Assembly: GCA_963742405.1 (NCBI GenBank)
Contig: CAVUMB010000007.1
Location: forward strand, 434,001 to 498,000
DNA: 64,000 nt
Origin: JAGVSR01 sp963742405
Lineage (GTDB): Bacteria; Pseudomonadota; Alphaproteobacteria; Rhizobiales; Hyphomicrobiaceae
Direction of reading: 5' to 3'
Shown here: positions 34,118 to 43,068 of the stretch, piece after piece
How the letters are laid out: every line of letters begins with the position of its first letter
Numbering within the stretch: the first letter of the stretch is position 1
Notes under the pieces: generated by a model
Told to the model about the DNA's origin: nothing
The model's database searches: none
The model's input: only the letters and a program-made list of their open reading frames with translations
Program-made: the position numbers and the translations under genes

Positions 34118-34993
34118 ATGAGCCGATTGCGTGCCGCCGGAGTCCTAGCCGGCTTCATGGTCTTGACCCTGCCACTGATGCCGGTGCAAGCGCTGCTGCT
34201 GCGCGTGTCAACGTCCGCTGCGCGCCGCTTTCCGCATTGGTATCACCGCAAGGTATGCACCATCCTCGGCGTCCGTCTTGAAATCGAGGGCGCCGTCACG
34301 CCCGGCACGCCGACCTTGCTCGTTTCCAATCACACGTCCTGGCTCGACATCCCGGTGCTCTCCGCCGTCGCCCCGGTTTCGTTCATCGCCAAATCCGAAG
34401 TCGGCCGCTGGCCGTTCGTCTCCGCTTTGGCCCGCCTGCAGCGAACGGTCTTCGTGGATCGCACAAAGCGCGTCAGCATTGGTGACACGGCGACCGAAAT
34501 GACCCGCCGCCTCGCCGAAGGCGACGCACTCGTCCTCTTTGCCGAAGGCACATCCACGGACGGCAACCGCGTCCTACCCTTCAAATCGTCGCTGTTTGCC
34601 GCCGCAAAACCCACTGTTCCAACAAGCTCTGGCAAGCACTCGCCGGTCGTCGTTCAAACGGTGTCGATTGTCTATTCTCGCTTGCACGGTATCCCGCTCG
34701 GTCGCGCCGACCGCACTCTGGTTGGCTGGTATGGCGACATGGACATGCAGAGCCACGCCTGGGAACTGCTGCAAGCCGGTCCGCTTGACGTCATCGTGCG
34801 CATCGGCCCGCCCATGTCCCTTGATGACTTTGCTAATCGCAAGGAACTGGCCGATCGCACCGAACTGGCCGTCCGCGAAAGCGTAGTCCGAACTCTGCGC
34901 GCCCGATCTCCCAGTGAACCGATTATGTTAGTCAAACCGGTGCGGACCGGGTCGAGTAAATCGCCGCTGCCCTCATCCGATACATGGCGATGA
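34118..34993 (+). CDS. plsC: Lysophospholipid acyltransferase, PlsC family
   Basis: 291 residues from ATG 34118. One N-terminal hydrophobic helix (GVLAGFMVLTLPLMPVQALLL) is followed by the HX4D active-site motif NHTSWLD, the glycerol-phosphate block FVDRTKR and the FAEGTSTDGNRVLPFKSSLF motif. The enzyme adds the second acyl chain to lysophosphatidic acid, or possibly to lyso-ornithine lipid (OlsA) - the two are hard to separate by sequence. It sits 5 bp after rimI, likely in the same operon, and 169 bp before miaB. Confidence 0.9.
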   Translation: MSRLRAAGVLAGFMVLTLPLMPVQALLLRVSTSAARRFPHWYHRKVCTILGVRLEIEGAVTPGTPTLLVSNHTSWLDIPVLSAVAPVSFIAKSEVGRWPFVSALARLQRTVFVDRTKRVSIGDTATEMTRRLAEGDALVLFAEGTSTDGNRVLPFKSSLFAAAKPTVPTSSGKHSPVVVQTVSIVYSRLHGIPLGRADRTLVGWYGDMDMQSHAWELLQAGPLDVIVRIGPPMSLDDFANRKELADRTELAVRESVVRTLRARSPSEPIMLVKPVRTGSSKSPLPSSDTWR

Positions 34994-35162
34994 AACGCTT
35001 CGGCGAAGTGTCCTCTCGACAGAACATGTCAAAAATGCTGCACTGCAAAATCAACGCCTCTCCGTCCTCGTGGGAATGGGGCCGCGTCGGCAGCGTTAAC
35101 GGCTTCCACAGTTTCGCTGGGATAACATGCGCAGCCATCGTCCGAACGACGGAGACCGGTCC

Positions 35163-36512
35163 ATGACGGCCGAAGCCGCAACGAAGAAAGTCTTTATCAA
35201 GACTTTCGGCTGTCAAATGAACGTTTACGATAGCGAACGCATGGCCGAAGCGCTGGCCGGGGATGGCTATCGCGAAACAACTGATATCGAAGACGCCGAT
35301 CTTGTCGTGCTCAACACCTGTCACATCCGTGAAAAGGCCGTCGAAAAGGTCTATTCCGATCTCGGCCGCATCCGCGACCTGCGCGATCATCGCCGCCGTG
35401 CGGGCAAGGAAACACTGGTCGCAGTGACCGGCTGCGTTGCCCAGGCCGAAGGTACCGAGATTGCGCGCCGCGCACCGGCCGTCGACCTGATCGTGGGACC
35501 GCAAAGCTACCATCGCTTACCTGAGCTTTTGCGCAAGACCCGGTCCACAGGGGAATGCATCGTCGAGACAACCTTTCCCGACGAAGAAAAATTCGAGCAT
35601 CTCTCGCCGCAGCGGCAGGTTCGATCGGCCACGGCCTTTCTCACCATCCAGGAAGGTTGCGACAAGTTTTGCACTTTTTGCGTCGTGCCCTACACCCGCG
35701 GGATGGAGTATTCGCGCTCCGTCGCCGACATTGAAAAAGAAGCCCGGACACTGGTCGACAACGGCGTGCGAGAATTGACTCTGCTGGGCCAGAACGTCAA
35801 CGCCTACCACGGTGTCGGTGCGACCGGGATTGAGGTTTCGCTCGCTGTCCTGATCCGCAAACTCGCCGGCATCGATGGACTTGAGCGGATCCGCTACATG
35901 ACAAGTCATCCGCGCAACATGACCGATGATCTGATTGCTGCGCATGCCGAAGAAAAGAAATTGATGCCGTATCTGCATCTGCCGGTGCAGTCGGGCTCTA
36001 ATCGCATGCTTGCTGCGATGAACAGGAAACACACGGCGGAAGACTACGTTCGTGTGATCGAGAAAGTGCGCGCCGCGCGTCCCGACATCGCACTGTCGAC
36101 CGACATGATCGTAGGTTTCCCCGGCGAAACTGACGCCGACTTCGATGCGACACTCGAACTCGTCAAGGCGGTTGGTTTTGCACAATCGTACTCGTTCAAG
36201 TACTCCTCGCGACCGGGAACTCCTGCAGCCAATATGGAAGATCAGGTGTCCGACGCTCTGAAATCGGAACGTCTCGCGCGCCTGCAATATCTGCTCACAA
36301 ATCAGCATGAGCGGTTTAACGCCCGGACTGTTGGCTTGACCGTCCCAGTTCTGTTTGAGCGTTTGGGGCGCAACTCCCGTATCCTGGTCGGTCGTTCACC
36401 CCACCTGCAGCTTGTGCAGGCTGAGGCCGATGCCGGCCTTCTGGGCAAAATTCTTCCCGTTGCCATCCGCGGCCACGGTCCCGGCAGTCTTTCCGGTGTC
36501 GTAGCGGCCTGA
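35163..36512 (+). CDS. miaB: tRNA-2-methylthio-N6-dimethylallyladenosine synthase MiaB
   Basis: 449 residues, choosing ATG 35163 (MTAEAATKKVFIKTFGCQMN), with a further in-frame Met upstream at 35127. The UPF0004 domain supplies three cysteines for the auxiliary cluster (Cys17, Cys53, Cys91). The radical-SAM triplet is CDKFCTFCVVPYTRG (Cys166, Cys170, Cys173), and a TRAM domain closes the protein. It adds a methylthio group to i6A37 in tRNAs reading UNN codons. It leads the miaB-phoH-ybeY-corC-lnt block. Length is typical. Confidence 0.96.
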   Translation: MTAEAATKKVFIKTFGCQMNVYDSERMAEALAGDGYRETTDIEDADLVVLNTCHIREKAVEKVYSDLGRIRDLRDHRRRAGKETLVAVTGCVAQAEGTEIARRAPAVDLIVGPQSYHRLPELLRKTRSTGECIVETTFPDEEKFEHLSPQRQVRSATAFLTIQEGCDKFCTFCVVPYTRGMEYSRSVADIEKEARTLVDNGVRELTLLGQNVNAYHGVGATGIEVSLAVLIRKLAGIDGLERIRYMTSHPRNMTDDLIAAHAEEKKLMPYLHLPVQSGSNRMLAAMNRKHTAEDYVRVIEKVRAARPDIALSTDMIVGFPGETDADFDATLELVKAVGFAQSYSFKYSSRPGTPAANMEDQVSDALKSERLARLQYLLTNQHERFNARTVGLTVPVLFERLGRNSRILVGRSPHLQLVQAEADAGLLGKILPVAIRGHGPGSLSGVVAA

Positions 36513-36629
36513 TAGCCCGATTTACGTGGGCGAATGGTGCCGCTTCGTTGATTCTGATCCAGCTGGCACTATGATGGTTGTTGGAGCCACCGTCCGAATC
36601 GTCGGCGGAAGGCCTTCAGGAGATCGTAT

Positions 36630-37644
36630 TTGAGCGGATATCGCGGGCAACCCGTGCCAGGCGCGCAACGCGCCTCCAAGACGCAGGCCGCCGACGCGCG
36701 CCTCGTCATTCCCTTCGAAGACAATCGCGCGTTGACGCGAGCGCTGGGCGAATTCGACGCCCATCTGGCCATGCTGGAGGATCGCCTCGGAATCGAAGCG
36801 CATCCCCACGGCAATGTCGTGATCCTCAAGGGCGCGGATGCGGCCTGCAAACTCGGTCGAGAAGTGCTCGAAGCCGTTTATAAGCGGGCACTGACCGGCG
36901 AAACCATTACGCCGGGCGATTTCGAGGGCCTGATCCGTCATGCGCGCCAGGAAAACATTGCACCGACGAGCGATGGACAGGCGCAGATCTCCACGCGCCG
37001 CCGGGTCGTCAAAGCCCGGACGCTAGCGCAAAGCACCTACATTCGCGCTCTCGACAAAACCGATCTCGTCTTCGGCATCGGCCCCGCCGGCACCGGCAAA
37101 ACTTATCTCGCCGTGGCCTACGCCGCCCAGTGTCTTGAACGCGGCATCATCGAGCGCATTATCCTGTCGCGTCCCGCGGTCGAGGCGGGCGAGCGGCTCG
37201 GGTTCTTGCCCGGCGATATGCGCGAGAAAGTCGATCCGTATTTGCGCCCACTCTACGATGCGCTGGACGATGTGCTACCGCCCGACAAAGTCGAAAAGGA
37301 CATTGAGTTCGGGCGTTATCGAAATTGCACCGTTGGCGTTCATGCGCGGCCGCACGCTGGCCAACGCCTTCGTCATTCTCGACGAAGCACAAAATACCAC
37401 GCCGATGCAGATGAAAATGTTTCTGACCCGTCTCGGCGAGAATTCGAAGATGGTCATCACCGGCGATCCCTCGCAGATCGACCTTCCGCCCGGCGTGAAA
37501 TCGGGTCTCGACGAGGCCGTCGCGCTGCTGCACGGCGTAACCGGCATAGAAACGGTGCGTTTTACACAGACCGATGTTGTGCGCCGCGATCTCGTCGCGC
37601 GCATCGTTGAAGCTTACGACCGCGCTTCCAGCAAGAAACCTTGA
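36630..37644 (+). pseudogene. phoH: PhoH-family ATPase, frameshifted by one extra base (likely a sequence error)
   Basis: The first frame (from GTG/ATG-type start 36630, MSGYRGQPVPGAQ) carries VFGIGPAGTGKTYLAVAYAAQCLE with the P-loop and runs to SRPAVEAGERLGFLPGDMREKVDPYLRPLYDALDDVL; after about 37307 it loses similarity. The second frame then continues GVIEIAPLAFMRGRTLANAFVILDEAQNTTPMQMKMFLTRLG to the stop at 37644. Removing one T of the pair 37308-37309 (GAGTTCG to GAGTCG) restores one protein of 337 residues, normal for PhoH (PhoH-like nucleotide-binding protein, phosphate-starvation family, in the RNA-processing ybeY neighbourhood). All motifs on both sides are intact, so a read error or a very recent mutation is more likely than decay. 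The ybeY start overlaps its stop by one base. Confidence 0.9.
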
Positions 37645-38195
37645 TGCCCGCGTCCGACCCAGGCCCGCGAAGTCGCGCGCCGCAAGGCGCGCAATCCGCA
37701 TGGCTGACCATCGACGTCGTATTCGAGAACGACGACTGGCCAGAACCGGCTCAGGCCGAAGCGCTGATCCGCCACGCCGCCACTGCGCTGGCCAGTCACG
37801 CCGATATGTCGGGGTTGGCCGCCAGCGAAGCCTGTGTCGCCCTGTCGAGTGACGCGCACGTTAAGACACTCAACGCCGGCTTCCGCGGTCAGGACAAGCC
37901 GACCAACGTCCTGTCGTTTCCCGCTGCAGATCAACCAGGGTCGCCGCCGGTCCGGTTACTTGGCGACGTCGTGATCGCCCGCGAAACCGTCGCGCGTGAA
38001 GCCGCCGAGAGAGGCATCTCCTTTGCCGACCATCTGCGCCACTTGACCATTCATGGTCTGTTGCATCTCCTCGGATATGACCATGAAACAGACGAGGAAG
38101 CCGTCATCATGGAACGCCTGGAGACGGACATTCTGGCCTCAATCGACATTGCCGATCCCTACGGCGACCGTGACGACGACGCGTTCGCGCGCTAA
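37644..38195 (+). CDS. ybeY: Endoribonuclease / rRNA maturation factor YbeY
   Basis: 183 residues from ATG 37644, overlapping the last base of phoH. The metal-binding signature HGLLHLLGYDHE is complete (His137, His141, His147), and an upstream KPTNVLSFP motif is also family-typical. YbeY is a single-strand RNA endonuclease needed for 16S rRNA 3' maturation and ribosome quality control. The phoH-ybeY-corC-lnt order is widely conserved. The first 20 residues are variable in the family. Confidence 0.96.
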   Translation: MPASDPGPRSRAPQGAQSAWLTIDVVFENDDWPEPAQAEALIRHAATALASHADMSGLAASEACVALSSDAHVKTLNAGFRGQDKPTNVLSFPAADQPGSPPVRLLGDVVIARETVAREAAERGISFADHLRHLTIHGLLHLLGYDHETDEEAVIMERLETDILASIDIADPYGDRDDDAFAR

Positions 38196-39305
38196 ATGAA
38201 GTCGCCCACTGAAACGAACCGGAACAACATGTCCATCGACGAAAAGGCAGCCAAACCGATCTCCACCGAGGCCTCTGGTGAAGATCGCAAGGCGCCGTCT
38301 GCCCATGGTTGGATTTCCGCCTTGCTGACCCGTCTGGGTCTGCAGGGGGGGCCGACCCTCCGCGATACGCTCGAAGATGCCTTGAAGTCGGGCGGCGATG
38401 CGGAGCAGAATTTCAGCGCCGAAGAGCGCGAGATGTTGATCCGCTTGCTTCGCTTTGGAGCAAGCCGCGTCGATGACATCATGGTGCCGCGCGCCGACAT
38501 CATCGCGGTTGAGGAGAGCGTGCCGATCGGTGAAGTCGTCCGCCTGTTCGAGGAAGCGGGAATTTCACGCATTCCCCTCTATCATGAGACGCTCGATGAT
38601 CCGCGCGGGATGGTCCACATCAAGGATCTCTTCCGCTGGCTGTCCGCTGAAGCCGCCGGCCGGCCATTGGTCGAACAGCGGCTGAAGGGCGAGGAGCGCG
38701 CCCGGGCCGTACGCAAAGTCGCCGAAGATCATGTCGCTGAAAACGGTGAACGCCAGCACAACCTTGCAGCCATCGATCTGAAGCGCCCGATTTCGGCCGC
38801 CAAGATCCGCCGCCCCGTGCTCTATGTGCCGCCGTCCATGCCCGCGATGAGCCTGCTCATTCGGATGCAAACGTCGCGCGTTCACATGGCTCTTGTCGTC
38901 GACGAATACGGCGGAACGGACGGTCTCGTCACGATTGAAGACCTCGTCGAACAGATCGTCGGTGAGATCGAAGACGAGCACGACGAAGCGGAAGCCGAGC
39001 ACATCGTGGAAGATGCCAAGCTCGGTACGATTGCATCCGGGCGCACGCCGGTGAGCGAATTGGAAGCGCTGGTCGGCAACAAGCTTCTCACTGAGGACGA
39101 AGAAGAAGATATCGATACGCTCGGTGGTCTCGTGTTTCAGATCGTCGGCCGCGTTCCGACGCGCGGCGAAATCATAAGACATGCGTCCGGTTTGGAATTC
39201 GAAATTCTTGAAGCAGATCCGCGCCGGGTCAAGCGGCTGAAGATTTTGCGCCAGAAGCCGGCGTCTCCGGAATCGCCGGACAGCGGGACAATGGGCGCAA
39301 CGTGA
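38196..39305 (+). CDS. corC: CBS-domain HlyC/CorC-family protein
   Basis: 369 residues from ATG 38196, directly after the ybeY stop; a second Met at residue 12 is an alternative start. A basic/acidic N-terminal part leads to two CBS domains (DDIMVPRADIIAVEESVPIGEVVRLF and AAKIRRPVLYVPPSMPAMSLLIRMQTSRVHMALVVDEYGGTDGLVTIED) and the C-terminal CorC_HlyC domain (LGGLVFQIVGRVPTRGEII). It lacks the DUF21 membrane part, as in E. coli CorC, so it is cytoplasmic. CorC members are linked to magnesium/cobalt efflux. Overlaps lnt by four bases. Confidence 0.94.
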   Translation: MKSPTETNRNNMSIDEKAAKPISTEASGEDRKAPSAHGWISALLTRLGLQGGPTLRDTLEDALKSGGDAEQNFSAEEREMLIRLLRFGASRVDDIMVPRADIIAVEESVPIGEVVRLFEEAGISRIPLYHETLDDPRGMVHIKDLFRWLSAEAAGRPLVEQRLKGEERARAVRKVAEDHVAENGERQHNLAAIDLKRPISAAKIRRPVLYVPPSMPAMSLLIRMQTSRVHMALVVDEYGGTDGLVTIEDLVEQIVGEIEDEHDEAEAEHIVEDAKLGTIASGRTPVSELEALVGNKLLTEDEEEDIDTLGGLVFQIVGRVPTRGEIIRHASGLEFEILEADPRRVKRLKILRQKPASPESPDSGTMGAT

Positions 39306-40939
39306 CGCCGGCGGCGCGTGTCAAACAAGTTCGAGATCGCTTACGCCAATTGACTGGCTGGCGCCGCGCCGCCGTACTCTTCACGGCCGGTCTGGCGAGC
39401 GTACTGGCCTTCGCACCCTTCCAGGCCTTTCCGGTTTTGTTTCTGACGCTGCCGGTTCTTATCTGGCTAATTACGCCCGTAGCGCCCTACCAATACGGTC
39501 GCGCCAGTCTCGTCCGGGCCTTTGCGGATGGATGGTGGTTTGGCTTCGGCTACTTCTTCGCCGGGCTGTTCTGGGTCGGCGAAGCATTTCTCGTTGAGGC
39601 CGACGTATTCGGATGGCTGCTACCATTTGCCGTCACACTGCTCCCGGCCGGGCTCGCAATATTTTTCGGCGCCGCATCCGCCGTATCCCATTGGCTATGG
39701 CGGCCAGGTGTTGCCGGGTTGCTCACCACGTCGGTCGTCTTCGCATTCGCCGAATGGCTTCGTGGCCACATTCTCACAGGCTTTCCATGGAACGTGCTCG
39801 GCTACGCGCTGACCGGGCCGGAAATCTTGATGCAGTCGGCTGGCCTTGTAGGCATCTACGGCCTGACACTATGGACGATGCTCATCTTCACAGCGCCGTT
39901 GGTGCTCGCAGCGGATGCCGACATCAACTCGCCGCCAGTCCAGGCATGGGCCCCTGGAATTGCCCTGGCCGCGTTACCGCTCGCCGCAGCCTCGCTCTAC
40001 GGCGCAATTGTCCTGGCCTCAGCGCCGGTGACCCCCGCCGATGCAAAACGCGTTCGCATCGTTCAGCCGAGTGTGCCGCAGCGCGAAAAATGGATGCCGG
40101 AAAAGCAGGGCGAGATTTTCCGCCTCCACCTTGATCTCACCCGGCGCAACCCGGCCGGCGACGAGGACGACTTCTCCAACATCGCTTTGATTGTCTGGCC
40201 GGAAGCCGCAATGCCTTTCCGGCCGCTCGAACATCCCGAAGCCTTGACCGCCATTGCCGATCTCTTGCCCGACGGTGGCCCGAGTCTACTGTCGGGTGGC
40301 CTCCGGGTCGAGCGAGGCGGAAATGCGGACCAACCGACACTCAAAGCGTTTAATAGCTTGCTCGCAATCGATCCCGCCGGCCGGCCAACTGCGATCTATG
40401 ATAAAATTCATTTGGTGCCTTTTGGCGAATACTTGCCGTTCCAGCCACTGCTCGAAGCCATCGGATTGCAGCAATTGACTAGAATGCGCGGCGGCTTCGC
40501 GTCCGGCCCTGAACCGCGCCCCTTGATCACGCTGGCCGGCCTTCCATCTATCGCGGCTCTCATTTGTTATGAGGCGATCTTTCCCTCTGCCGTCATCCAA
40601 GGTTCAGAACGACCTGGCCTGATCGTTAACGTCACTAATGACGGCTGGTTTGGCAACACCACCGGCCCACGCCAGCACCTGCATCAGGCCCGGATACGAG
40701 CGGTGGAAGAAGGCCTCCCCCTCATTCGGGCAGCCAATAACGGCATCTCCGCCATGATTGACGCCCACGGCCGCATTACAGCGTCTCTCGACATGAACGT
40801 GCGCGGCGTCATCGATCAGCCGTTGCCGCCCGTTGCAGCGCCACCGCCTTATTCGCGCTGGGGAGACAAGCTGTTTCTCCTGAATGCTGTTATATTCTTC
40901 GCATACGCCATTTTTATTCTTCCCCTACGCAAAAACTGA
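39302..40939 (+). CDS. lnt: Apolipoprotein N-acyltransferase Lnt
   Basis: 545 residues from GTG 39302, overlapping corC by four bases. Six to eight membrane helices fill the N-terminal half (LASVLAFAPFQAFPVLFLTLPVLIW; LTTSVVFAFAEWLRGHILTGFPWNVLGYAL). The C-terminal nitrilase-like domain has the Glu (IVWPEAAMPF), Lys (YDKIHLVPFGEYLPF) and catalytic Cys422 (ALICYEAIFPS). Lnt adds the third acyl chain to lipoproteins at the inner membrane. Four lipobox candidates in this window (including LemA and the first L,D-transpeptidase) are possible substrates. Confidence 0.96.
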   Translation: MTPAARVKQVRDRLRQLTGWRRAAVLFTAGLASVLAFAPFQAFPVLFLTLPVLIWLITPVAPYQYGRASLVRAFADGWWFGFGYFFAGLFWVGEAFLVEADVFGWLLPFAVTLLPAGLAIFFGAASAVSHWLWRPGVAGLLTTSVVFAFAEWLRGHILTGFPWNVLGYALTGPEILMQSAGLVGIYGLTLWTMLIFTAPLVLAADADINSPPVQAWAPGIALAALPLAAASLYGAIVLASAPVTPADAKRVRIVQPSVPQREKWMPEKQGEIFRLHLDLTRRNPAGDEDDFSNIALIVWPEAAMPFRPLEHPEALTAIADLLPDGGPSLLSGGLRVERGGNADQPTLKAFNSLLAIDPAGRPTAIYDKIHLVPFGEYLPFQPLLEAIGLQQLTRMRGGFASGPEPRPLITLAGLPSIAALICYEAIFPSAVIQGSERPGLIVNVTNDGWFGNTTGPRQHLHQARIRAVEEGLPLIRAANNGISAMIDAHGRITASLDMNVRGVIDQPLPPVAAPPPYSRWGDKLFLLNAVIFFAYAIFILPLRKN

Positions 40940-41002
40940 ACGAATGATTATAATCCAGGCGAGCATCCCTAGGTTGACGCCCGCAGTTTACGCACGTAGG
41001 AA

Positions 41003-41030
41003 TTGCCGTTCCACTATAAGGAAATATACG
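41003..41030 (+). promoter_or_regulatory. Candidate promoter for the praR-like regulator
   Basis: TTGCCG (41003-41008) and TATACG (41025-41030) with 16 bp between them, 17 bp upstream of the GTG start. Tentative, by eye. A short leader would result. Confidence 0.4.
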
Positions 41031-41046
41031 TTCGGGACGGGAAAAC

Positions 41047-41529
41047 GTGAACGAAAAGATCAAAGACGCAGTTCCGTCCGATGACAGCGAAGAACGCGGA
41101 AACTCGCGACGCGCCAATCCGATCGACAAACATGTCGGGGAGCGCGTTCGCATGCGCCGCATGCTGCTCGGGATGAGCCAGGAACGATTGGGTGAGCAGC
41201 TGGGGCTGACCTTCCAGCAGGTCCAGAAATACGAAAAAGGCGTCAATCGTATTGGCGCCAGCCGGTTATTCGATTTGGCGCAGGTCTTGAGCGTGCCGAT
41301 CCAATACTTTTACGAAAATATGTCGGCCGCCGTGTCGGGAATTGCAGTAGCCCCTGGCTTGGCTGACAACGCAGGCGAACCGTATGTCGCCGACTTCCTC
41401 TCCAGCCGCGATAACGTCGAACTGCATAAGGCCTTTGCCCGCATCACCGATCCTCGTGTTCGCCGCTCTATCGTGGACATGGTCCGCTCGATCGCCGGCG
41501 AGGATCCGCCCGGTTCCGGCGGCCAATAA
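41047..41529 (+). CDS. XRE-family helix-turn-helix regulator, PraR-like
   Basis: 160 residues from GTG 41047. The HTH_3 domain spans about 28-85: HVGERVRMRRMLLGMSQERLGEQLGLTFQQVQKYEKGVNRIGASRLFDLAQVLSVPIQYFYE, with the recognition helix in FQQVQKYEKG. The C-terminal part (LSSRDNVELHKAFARITDPRVRRSIVDMVRSIAG) is the usual tail of the rhizobial PraR group. In Rhizobium PraR represses quorum-sensing and biofilm genes, and the gene sits between lnt and metK as here. Target genes in this organism are not deducible. Confidence 0.85.
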   Translation: MNEKIKDAVPSDDSEERGNSRRANPIDKHVGERVRMRRMLLGMSQERLGEQLGLTFQQVQKYEKGVNRIGASRLFDLAQVLSVPIQYFYENMSAAVSGIAVAPGLADNAGEPYVADFLSSRDNVELHKAFARITDPRVRRSIVDMVRSIAGEDPPGSGGQ

Positions 41530-41639
41530 AGGTCACTGAGGTGCGCCGTCACCGCGCTTGACCGTGTCGGCAAAGGCTGCAACACAGCCGCCGATCGGCG
41601 CAGTCATGTGCTGTTTAATCATTTGATACGGGGGCCTCA

Positions 41640-42845
41640 GTGGCGCGCAAGTCTTTCCTCTTCACGAGCGAGTCGGTGTCGGAGGGGCATCCCGACAAGG
41701 TTTGCGATCGGATCTCCGACGAAGTCGTGGATGCATTCTACCGCGAAAGCCTTGCCGCAGGTCTCGATCCATGGGCCATCCGAGCCGCCTGCGAAACCAT
41801 GGCAACAACACAGCGTGTCATCATTGCCGGCGAATATTCCAACACGCCCAAAACCGTGACTGTCGCCATGATCCAGGATATCGCCCGACAGGCGATCAAG
41901 GATATTGGGTATGAGCAGGACGGGTTCCATTGGGCCAATTGCAACATTGAAGTGCTGCTTCATGGCCAGTCCGCCGACATCGCAGCCGGCGTGGACGCCA
42001 AGCAGCCGACGAACAAGGAAGAAGGCGCTGGCGACCAAGGCATTATGTTCGGCTATGCCTGCACCGACACACCGGAACTCATGCCCGCCCCCATCTACTA
42101 CAGTCACAAAATTCTGCATGATCTAGCGACCGCGCGGAAAGCAAAGACTGGGGACGCAGCCAAGCTCGGCCCCGACAGCAAGAGCCAAGTCACGGTTCGC
42201 TACGAAGACGGCAAACCCGTCGGGGTGACGCAGATCGTCGTGTCTCACCAGCACATCGTGGAAGACCTGTCCTCCAAGCAGGTGCGAGACATTATCGAAC
42301 CATATGTTCACAAGGCGCTGCCGTCCGGCTGGATCGGCAAAGACACAGTTTGGCACATCAATCCGACGGGTAAATTCTTTATCGGCGGTCCAGACGGCGA
42401 CTGCGGCTTGACTGGCCGGAAAATCATTGTCGACACCTACGGTGGCATGGCTCCGCACGGAGGTGGCGCGTTCTCCGGTAAGGATCCGACCAAGGTCGAC
42501 CGCTCGGCCGCGTACGCTGCCCGCTATCTGGCCAAGAACGTCGTGGCCGCTGGCCTCGCCGAACGGTGCACGATCCAGGTCTCGTACGCCATCGGCGTCG
42601 CCAAGCCATTGTCGATCTACGTCGACACGCATGGAACGGGGAAAGTGGACGAGGCGGCCCTCGAAGTAGCGCTCGGCGAGGTGATGGACCTCTCCCCACG
42701 TGGTATCCGGACCCAGCTCGACCTGAACAAGCCGATATATGCCCGCACCTCCGCCTACGGCCATTTCGGTCGCATGCCCGATGCGCAGGGCGGCTTCTCC
42801 TGGGAGCGCACCGACCTCGCCGATAAGATCAAGGCGGCGGTATAA
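41640..42845 (+). CDS. metK: S-adenosylmethionine synthetase
   Basis: 401 residues from GTG 41640 with a GGGGG site upstream; N-terminus MARKSFLFTSESVSEGHPDKVCDRISDEVVDAF is diagnostic (the HPDK loop binds ATP). Other blocks: GAGDQGIMFGYAC, GGPDGDCGLTGRKIIVDTYGGMAPHGGGAFSGKDPTKVDRS. It makes SAM from methionine and ATP, the methyl donor for TrmB, TPMT, FkbM and others in this window. The 110 bp upstream holds no SAM-riboswitch consensus that I can recognise. Six bases after its stop the 54-bp repeat array begins. Confidence 0.97.
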   Translation: MARKSFLFTSESVSEGHPDKVCDRISDEVVDAFYRESLAAGLDPWAIRAACETMATTQRVIIAGEYSNTPKTVTVAMIQDIARQAIKDIGYEQDGFHWANCNIEVLLHGQSADIAAGVDAKQPTNKEEGAGDQGIMFGYACTDTPELMPAPIYYSHKILHDLATARKAKTGDAAKLGPDSKSQVTVRYEDGKPVGVTQIVVSHQHIVEDLSSKQVRDIIEPYVHKALPSGWIGKDTVWHINPTGKFFIGGPDGDCGLTGRKIIVDTYGGMAPHGGGAFSGKDPTKVDRSAAYAARYLAKNVVAAGLAERCTIQVSYAIGVAKPLSIYVDTHGTGKVDEAALEVALGEVMDLSPRGIRTQLDLNKPIYARTSAYGHFGRMPDAQGGFSWERTDLADKIKAAV

Positions 42846-42850
42846 CTCAG

Positions 42851-43054
42851 CCGACCGGCCGGCTCGCCGCAGGCGTGTCGGTCGGCGCAATTGTCGTCCC
42901 CGCGCCGACCGGCCGGCTCGCCGCAGGCGTGTCGGTCGGCGCAATTGTCGTCCCCGCGCCGACCGGCCGGCTCGCCGCAGGCGTGTCGGTCGGCGCAATT
43001 GTCGTCCCCGCGCCGACCGGCCGGCTCGCCGCAGGCGTGTCGGTCGGCGCAATT
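42851..43054 (+). repeat. Tandem repeat array R1 (54-bp unit, 3.8 copies), each unit a bulged hairpin
   Basis: Four copies start at 42851, 42905, 42959 and 43013; the last is cut after 42 bases and runs into trmB. Within each unit GCGCCGACC pairs with GGTCGGCGC (9 bp; 7 bp in copy 1), a GGCC bulge sits on the left side, an inner stem GGCTCGCC/GGCGTGTC follows, and GCA closes the loop. The copies are identical, which points to recent amplification. All frames are open across it because the unit is a multiple of three; I see no reason to call a protein. It fills the whole metK-trmB gap. Confidence 0.93.
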
Positions 43055-43068
43055 AAAAAGTGACGCGC

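Noticed and set aside
37300..37325. Programmed -1 or +1 frameshift in phoH
   Set aside because: No slippery heptamer, pseudoknot or downstream stimulator; neither phoH nor pnp is a known programmed-shift gene, and both lesions have the same simple T insertion.
41530..41639. SAM-sensing riboswitch before metK
   Set aside because: I looked for the SAM-II and SAM/SAH core patterns and saw none in the 110 bp; the call would be unsupported.
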